Of a stretch of 64,000 nt of DNA, positions 56,607-64,000 are shown piece by piece (positions within the stretch are counted from its first letter, which is position 1; each line of letters opens with the position of its first letter). Both the position numbers and the translations under genes were made by a program. Location of the stretch: the NCBI GenBank assembly GCA_002900995.3, contig CM035313.1:1-64000 (forward strand). Reading direction: 5' to 3'. The notes beneath the pieces were generated by a model that saw only the letters and a list, made by a program, of their open reading frames with translations, searched no databases and was not told the origin of the DNA. The stretch comes from Ganoderma boninense (Eukaryota; Basidiomycota; Agaricomycetes; Polyporales; Polyporaceae).

Positions 56607-57894
56607 GGGCTTCAGTGGGCTCAAATACACTGTAGCCGAGTTAATTCGAGGGACCCAATTTTGCATTGCAAACCCCTTGAGTTACATCAAATCCTGCTCA
56701 AGCCCAAGAGCGCCAGAAAAGTGTGATTGCACGAGCTTGAGCAGGACTGACCCGATCGAAGCCGATTGGCACGCGCGCTTTGCCGCATTGTGGCAAACGT
56801 CCATGAAGCCGGTCAATCCGGGCGAATTGCATATGCTTGGAGAAATCTAGCTTCATCTTGTGCAGGCATCGCTCGGAATTCGAATGTCAGAGACCAAATA
56901 TATTAGGTTTAACTACGACAATCACGGACATGGGAACACGCAGTACGGAAGCTCGCGTCAAAGTCCGTAACGAGGAGAAGATACGACGTACATACTCCGA
57001 AAGGCGAAGGAGGAAAAGAGACCATTAAAGATGAGTAAGAGGATGGGCGAAGAAGCCCAGAGGGAGATTTTGGAGGCTGCGAGAACAGAAGGAGGACTCA
57101 CATGTGGGGGGAAGCATAAACGCGGGTGAGCGAGTTCCGAACTGACACTCCGACGTACCTGTATCCCACCCACAGCACTCCATAGTCATGAAAAAACAAC
57201 GCACCACTTACACCTGCGTTCCGGGACTGCATATAGGCGCATATACCCACATAGAATCCATTTCGGGCAGCGAACTTACCTCACCGTGTGCTTGAAGCCC
57301 AAGAGAAGCCCATGCAGCGACTCGGAACACCACGTACCATTGTAGAGGGCTATACTATGAAGAGGACAGCAAGAAGGCGGCCAAATCAGAGATGGTGGTG
57401 GTTGGAGGGGAAGGTGTGAGGGAGGAAACCGGGGGAGAGCGACCGTTTTTATGGGGGGTTTGGCATGTGTTGAGACGTCGGGGCTAAATCGGGACCGTCC
57501 AGATTAGGCTGTGCGCCCTCTGTCGTCGTTGTTCCGGATGTCTATCTCGCTGAATTACCAGCATACAACTAAGCTGGCTCCGCGAACGCTGAGCCATAGT
57601 GTTTGATGAGTCTAGGAAAACATCTCAGTGAGGAGACCTACACCTGTTCACGGGGGGTAAGAACGGGATCTGTGCAAGCAATTTTGCCGATCTGGCTCAA
57701 TCGGCTTCACTTGTGCTCGGACCCAATCTGTCCCGATTTGGGGCCCCAGACCCGATTGCCCCAATCTTGACCGAGCGTTTTGCACTTTTGCTGATGGTAT
57801 TGCCGATGAACCCGGACGAAAGCCGGAAGTAACGAGTCAGGGACCACATTCGCACAGACCTTTCCAAAACCCCTCCAAGGAGGGCCGCGAGAGT
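56607..57894. other. Intergenic, no gene seen
   Basis: Downstream of the F-box/WD40 gene. A perfect 12-bp inverted repeat TCCTGCTCAAGC (56692-56703) and GCTTGAGCAGGA (56735-56746) could form a hairpin in the 3' flank. Nothing else is recognised. Confidence 0.5.
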
Positions 57895-58552
57895 GTGGTA
57901 GTGTGCGATGAGGATGGGAGATCAACTCCGGGCTCGCGCTCCAGGGAATCCATGGCCATGGCTGGAGTCATACCCATCACAGTCTCTGGCGACGTCTCAG
58001 CTCAGACGAGTTTGGAAGGAGCTATCTCGTCTGGTGCCAACGTGGAATGCGGAGCAGAGGCATTTCTCGGGCTATCGCCCTCCCCCGAGGAACCCCGTGG
58101 CGAGGATCGGGAGAACGTCGACAGCGTAGGGGAGCCGGCGCAAACCATGTCTATTGGTACGGAGCCGGAGCACGCAGGGCAAGCCGATGTGTCTGCAACC
58201 TTGTCGCCGGTGGACCTGGTCGCGAACACACCTGAGCGCGTTGCCGACGGACATGAACGAAGGCTGGGAGGACGTGTGGGACACGTTTACGCAGATCGTC
58301 CCCAAGGATCTCAAGGCAGTTCCGGAGGGTGGAGAGAATTGGTGAGTAGACTGTCCCGGTTTTGGCTTAAACTGCTGGTGAACGCGACGAACAGGTTCCA
58401 AAGGCGTTGAAGACGATCGCCAAGAGAGCCAGTCGGGCTGCACGACAGGTCGCAAGTGGCGCGAAGAAGGTCCGCGAGAAGTGTGCGAAGTTCGGGACGA
58501 AGCTGGCGGTGCGACGCCGTCAGGAACATCGCTCCGCCACGGCCCTCTCTTG
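57895..58552 (+). pseudogene. Relic resembling the tail of the F-box/WD40 gene
   Basis: The first about 110 codons resemble the S/T-rich C-terminal tail of the WD40 protein ending at 56606 (P-I-x-V-x-DVS-x-Q spacing, then ISxG and AxAF). Further on, a second frame reads MNEGWEDVWDTFTQIVPKDL and, past an intron-like segment, a basic alanine/lysine-rich end (VPKALKTIAKRASRAAR). The frames do not join cleanly by GT-AG splicing. It is probably a decayed partial duplicate. The homology is judged by eye and is weak. Confidence 0.35.
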
Positions 58553-61500
58553 AGGTCGAGAGTGCTTCTGTTGGTCAAGGACCTTTTGGTTTCGGAAGAT
58601 CAGACTGATTTCGGAATGTCAGCTGAGTGTATGATGACGTCGAGACTCGGAATCGCGCACCTCCATTTATGAACGGTCTTGTGGTTCAAATTTGTTGATG
58701 TGTACGATACGCAGAGGTTGATGTGGCCAGAACAGCTGGTAGATATGATGTACTCGCTTCCGTTGACGGATGCAACTCGGAGATGCCATTGATATATATA
58801 TGTAGACTTCACAGAACTCGCCGTGGGGGCCGACGACACCGGGATCCAACACGCCTCGAGCAAATGGTCATTCGGAACAACTTCGAGAGAGTACCTGTTG
58901 TTGTCGAAGATGTCAGTACTAAGCGTCAAGCGGTCGTCGAGCAGACGCACCTACAAATATCGCTTCATGTTCATGCCGCACGACCTGCCAGCGCGAACAG
59001 TCCTCTGAGCCATACCCTTGCCTGTACTGTCCCTACATCCTCCGCTGCCTACTATCCTCTATCACTGTACCTCTTGGACATATCTGCGCCTCTTGAGCAT
59101 GCCAGCGTCCAGGGATGTCCTCGTCGGGAATGCTGTCGCCTTATGCACCTCGCATGCTCCAGCCGAGCTTGAGCAAGGCCACTTCGCTTGGATACAGCGG
59201 TCCATCTCACAGTGGGAGGGATATCCTTCTAGCTGCTCTTCGCTGAGTGAATGACGAGGAAGAAGTTCAGTCTGTCGAGGTGCTCGCGGATCCGGGTTCC
59301 TCCTGTTCGGTTTCTCGGCTCGGCACGCTCCTTCTGGGGGCAGGCTGGACTTGATATGCAGCGTCAGTGATGTGCCGTATGAGACAGTGAGAGAAACCAG
59401 AACAGTACCTTGGATGGACGACATGGAGAGCGGACGAAGCAATCGCGAGGGCAAGACTGTGCGACAAGCGCCAAGAGCCTAAGAGGTGGGCAAACAAGGC
59501 CAAACACATCCCGCGTTCTGTTTGCTGCCCGAACCCATTCCCAGCCCGACACACGTCTTGTCTCACCTTCTCTGCAGTTGAAGCCCCAGATACTACGCAG
59601 CTCATGGTCGCCATCCCCATTTCTCCGAAGTCACTCGGAAAGACACCATCGACGCCCTACCCGCCCTCTCGCACTCGCCGCATGTCCAATGATCCCCATC
59701 TTTGGCACTCGACATAGAGGAGCGATAGGGCCAACTATCGCAGAGCCATAGGCGAGTGTGATGCAGCAGTACGCATCCTGAAGAGTACATAGGATGGGTG
59801 GATTGATTCAAGGTGAATATTCTCCTCCATTGCCGTTCAACTGTGCCCTTCCCCCCTGAACCCCGTGTCTCCAGGATGTCTGGGGTCGCCCGCTTCTCTG
59901 ACCGTTCAAAGGCTCCTCGTTCTAGTCTTGCGTCCTCTCTCTTGTACTCTATGCTGTCTAGTTCCTGGTCCTTTTCTGGAGCTTCGAGTCTGATCGCCTC
60001 GAATGCCGCTCCTGTTAGACCTAGGTTTCCTCGCTCCGCAATCCGGCTTCACGTCAAGACCCGCACTGATATCTGCATCGAGGCTCTCCCTGGTATGCGC
60101 GGGACATGCACGTGTACGTACGTCCCCACCCTCATTGCGCTGTTCCAATATCCTAACCGTGTACCTATCCTTGTATCGTATTCCGCCGCTCCTACCTGCC
60201 ACATCGACATATTGTTTAATACTGCGCGGACATGGACACAATATTTCTGACTGTCGTCTCGTCACACGCGAACTCAGGCCTCAGATCGTCCGGTGCACCA
60301 TCAGGATTCTCCATCGCAGCATACATGAGCCACTCGTCTTGAGCACGACCTCTGGACCATTTGGAATTCTCTGCTGGCAGCCTCTGGAGGGAGAACGCGA
60401 TGGGCGGATCGTCTGGCGAAGCAGCGCGTCGTACGGTTTTCAAGTAGAAGACAGCGAGCACCCTGCTCGCGATGCGTTCGCCCTGCCCTGGACCGCGAAG
60501 CATACAGCGAATGTTTTCGGTCACGCAGCACGCAAGGCTACAACACAGCATTCCAGAAAGCCGTGGTGGTGGGGCCGAGGGTGGTTAGGGATTGTCCGCG
60601 TCCGATACAAACACTACGGTGCGTCCATCCTCGTCCTCGGGTCCTCGACGATCCCTCTGAAGCCGCAAGGGCAGAACACCCCACGGGACGCCTTCTCCGA
60701 CAAAAGTGACGATTTACACGCCCCAGGACCTGTACTCCTGGTCACGAGAGCAACCGATAGGCGTGCGGCCCACTCCAGTCGAGGAGCATTTGTCCGATCG
60801 TGCCGCAGCCTGGGATGCTTCCGAACCTCTTTGACGGGGTCGCATGTTGGCCGGCCTCCAGTTCGTTTCCCTTTCAGTACTTCGAACGTTCCTCCAATCC
60901 CTCCAGTGTTCCTCTTGTGTTTTCCACACCGTCCGTCCCGCCAGGACGAACCTCGGAGAGCCCGACTGCGAGCTCAAGTCATGCTCAGTAGCGGATTGCC
61001 CTCGTGTATGCACTGAGGGCCTCTCAGCCTTTCCATCCTGCCTCTGGAAGGAGGGCGCTGCGATGCGCCTCTCGGAGAAGTCGGGCGTAGGCAGGGAGAG
61101 AAGCCTTAGCCGAGCCGTCTGGTCTTGGAGGGCGGCGCTCTCTGAGACATTGAGAAGCGGGGCGGGGAGGAGTCGAGCTGTGCTCTCGAGTCGGGCCTTC
61201 GTCGTCGTCGAAGACGCACCTGGGTGCTTTAGCGGAGGCTGCGACGCAAGTCGATGGGAACTCCGCGGAAGCAGGCTCTCTCGGGCTCGCACAGCGCGGA
61301 CCTTCCACTTTCACTTCCGCTTCCACGTTTCCCCCACCGGTCGCCCCTCGGCCATCGGAGTCCCTGCTGCAAACGTGGTTCCACGTCGTGCGACACAATA
61401 TCGCGCTCGCTGCGTGCGGTTCAGGGGTCGCTCGCCCTTGTCTTTCTTTATTGTCGCTCGCCGTGATCGTGCTGGCATGTGCGGATATCTCGGCCAGCCT

Positions 61501-62439
61501 CGCGACGTCCTTGCGAGAGTTGCAGTGTTGAAGGGCGCATAGCAACGCGGTGAGCGCAGCAGAGACTGCCTGCGTGGTCCGGTGCAAGGCTTGCTACGCG
61601 AGAGTAGGCTCTGTGCACAGTTGGGAATGTTGAGGTACGTACCTTGTTTCGTGACTCTTCAGAGCGAGGCTGAGCTCGAAGGCAGGGCGAAGACGAGAGG
61701 ACTTGGCCGCAGGCGGACACGGATCGCGTTCGGACACATACAGAGGACGATTCACCATGGTCTGTCTCGCTCGTGAGCGCAAGGAGGGAATGGGCAGGGA
61801 CATAGCACCATACATGCCGCACGCCGCTCCGAGGCCTCTCCGCGAATGTCACTGCCAGCCTGCGCACTCCAGAGACCCATTCGCCGGATCCGCCAGGGGA
61901 AGCTTGCTCTGCATCTGAAGGGGAAGTATGCGATATGGTCGCGCGAATGTCGAATAGCGGACGGAGACCACATTCACAGATTCCGCTGGCGATGCGGGCG
62001 GGCCGGCAGGGCACTTGATCGGGAGACGGGGAAGGCGGATTGACGTAGGGGAGACTCACCTGTGCGGTACCTTGTTGGCTGTGATATCCAGACGCTAGGG
62101 GGCAAGTTCAGGGAGAACCGCCACCGTTCTTGGGTTTGCCAGCTGCCAGCGAACTTCCAGGGTGACTCCGGCGGCACGGCGCGAACAATGGTGAGGGGCG
62201 GTTCCAGTGCCGAGAGCCGAGGGCAGGAAGGAGCAGAGGCAGACGTCGAGCACAACACGGGACTCGAATGTGCAAGGGAGCGCGAGGAGGTAGCGCAGAG
62301 GAGGGAGACGTGTCCGAGGGCCAACCGCGAGCTGTGCTTCGGTGTGCATAAGCGCCGGTAGACTGGTCCCGCATGCGCACATGGGTCTGTCAACCGACGC
62401 ACGCATATATCGAGCTACATATGCATACGGCGACAAGAC
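58553..62439. other. Gene-poor region, nothing assignable
   Basis: Many overlapping frames on both strands, none with a recognisable domain, and no clear splice chain. It may hold decayed genes or lineage-specific sequence. Confidence 0.4.
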
Positions 62440-62815
62440 ACATACCTCTCGCAGCCTCCAGAGACACCTCTTCCGCTGGAACGACATCCCGCATCGGCCG
62501 GAAGATGACCGTCCCGTCCCTCTGGCCTAAAACCAACGTCCTCCCATCCCGGCTGGAGATTCTAAGCGAACGCGACGTGCTCGATCGCTGCACGGTGCCC
62601 AGCCGACGTCGCCTCCGAGTCGCACTCGCACCATCCGGATCTAGCCCACGACAACCCGGTATCCGCGCGACCCGTGAGCTTGAAGCATTCGACACCGTAG
62701 AAGTTGCGTACCACGTTTTGCGCTTGAAGCAGCCGCAGAGACTCCGAGGACGAGCGTCCGGTCGGGCGAGAAGGAGATGTCGCGCATTCTCATCAGCTGG
62801 CCCCATGGCCTCAAT
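62440..62815 (-). pseudogene. Possible WD40-repeat relic
   Basis: Two segments carry WD-blade-like strings, DISFSPDRTLVLG near 62800-62760 and SSRDGRTLVLGQRDGTVIFRPMRD near 62550-62480. The second resembles the last blade of the F-box/WD40 gene (DGETLWSGDLKGRVIMQHMRD). A preceding IEHVAF lies in another frame, so the copy looks frameshifted. Weak evidence. Confidence 0.3.
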
Positions 62816-64000
62816 CTTCGCGCGGCAACCGTGTTGAGCCCGGAACAGGACGCACTGGATAACAGAAGGGGTGGCGGGAGCTGCGCGTCGCTGTTCCGCT
62901 GGTTGGGTTCAAGGCGGCGATAGTGTCCCACGGTCGATATGGTGCTCGCAAGCTTGGAGGAATACTCGCATCGCCGTCGGCCGCAGATAGCAACGGCGTT
63001 CAACACGGATGGGCCGCAGAACTCGCCGAGACGGCCAGGAGACAGAGCGCCGGAAGAGCCGGACCGCGTGCTCCGTGCAGGCAGAGAAGCCTGGAGCCAG
63101 ATCGAGTCGCTTCTCTGACCTCGCCCACGACATTGATACAGCCTCTCGATGTCCTGTCTACAGACATTCCCTCGCGTGCCTCTCGCGTGTGGCTGCCTTG
63201 TCTTGGCTGCGGATTCCGTGTTTCCGCTCCGCCCTCGGCACTTGGCCTTTGGATCCTTGCCTCGACCCCAGTCTCCCCTTTCAGCCCGCTCGTTCGCCTG
63301 CGCTCAATCACTTTGTCGCAGTGAGCGTGCCTTGAAGCAGGCGGCCTGGCGTTCCCCCTCAGCTGACTCTTGTCCAGCTAGAACCATGCGTACATCGCAC
63401 CGACGGTCTCGCAAACGCCGTCTTTCAACCACGGTTCGACGATCATCACCAGACACACTCTCGCAAACTTAGCACGATGCATTGACTGCAGATGCTTGGG
63501 AATGGCTTCCGAGTGAGCTATCCACCACCCTCTCTCGCTGCACGGACTCTGAATGCTACGCTAACACTTGGTTTCTCTTGATCGGTTCTGCCGAATCGCG
63601 CCCCTCAGAAGTACGCTACTTGGCCTGGCCGATCGACTGCCCCGCCGATGTTGCGCTCCCTGGTCAGACACTGCTCTGGCGCACTGCTATCCGGTAAGCG
63701 CTACCTTCATATTCTCCCTCGTGGTCTCGTGCTGATACTATCACTTCGATAGCACCGGAGTGCCAGGCCCAGAGCAGCAAGTATCGGCAACTCAGGCGTC
63801 GACGTCGAGCACGATCGATCCAGTACGCCATTGCTGCAGTCCGTGGCCCCGGCCGTGAGTGCTCCTCGACCTCGCGATGCTTCGACGTCACGGAGCTTAC
63901 GTCTCGCGCTCTCAGGTGACAGCATCGCAAACTCTGCTGGCTGCATGCGATCTCAGCTGACCCGGCGGGAACACGAACACCATCCCCTGCAGACGCGGGC
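62816..64000. other. Unassigned right end
   Basis: Short frames on both strands with no recognisable domain. The plus strand around 63480-63700 has a 71-codon frame of unknown nature. Confidence 0.4.

Overview
The window is nuclear DNA of a filamentous basidiomycete, most likely an Agaricomycete and perhaps a wood-decay polypore. The evidence is dense short introns (mostly 50-80 nt, GT-AG with CTRAY-type branch sites), pyrimidine-rich 5' flanks, a HET-domain gene, a Goodbye/EF-hand/ZZ gene, an F-box gene family and a Ty3 chromovirus with a Tf1-like layout. Gene models below were spliced by hand from the sequence. Most close to an exact multiple of three.

Layout. 1-4.1 kb is repeat-rich and subtelomere-like: scattered single CCCTAA/TTAGGG motifs, clustered short palindromes, four 178-bp tandem units, paired hairpins and a truncated Ty1/copia element with its 3' LTR. 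4.5-6.7 kb holds an F-box gene and a broken 3' fragment of a HET gene. 7.1-22.1 kb is a conserved block: EgtD-type methyltransferase, RNase H1, TRAPP subunit Trs65, nucleolar GTPase NOG1 and Xaa-Pro aminopeptidase P, with a MITE-like foldback between the first two. 25.1-38.4 kb is an accessory island: HET gene, two more F-box paralogs in tandem and a Goodbye-EF-ZZ protein, all on the minus strand. 39.4-45.5 kb carries an MFS sugar transporter with 23 exons and the mitochondrial GTP/GDP carrier. 46.9-56.6 kb is an F-box/WD40 gene with a complete 6.5-kb Ty3 chromovirus inside one intron. 56.6-64 kb is gene-poor, with WD40-like relics.

How it fits together. The core genes serve unrelated housekeeping roles (R-loop removal, vesicle tethering, 60S assembly, peptide trimming, sugar uptake, mitochondrial GTP exchange). 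The accessory genes belong to families tied to fungal non-self recognition (HET, Goodbye) or to substrate ubiquitylation (F-box). An F-box then HET cassette occurs twice, in opposite orientation: complete at 25-31 kb, shortened at 4.5-6.7 kb. The most striking element is the young chromovirus: identical 459-bp LTRs, a CACAT target duplication, a canonical -1 frameshift heptamer at the gag stop, an 11-nt self-primer complementary to the primer-binding site, and insertion in sense orientation inside a 66-nt host intron, so the host reading frame is preserved.
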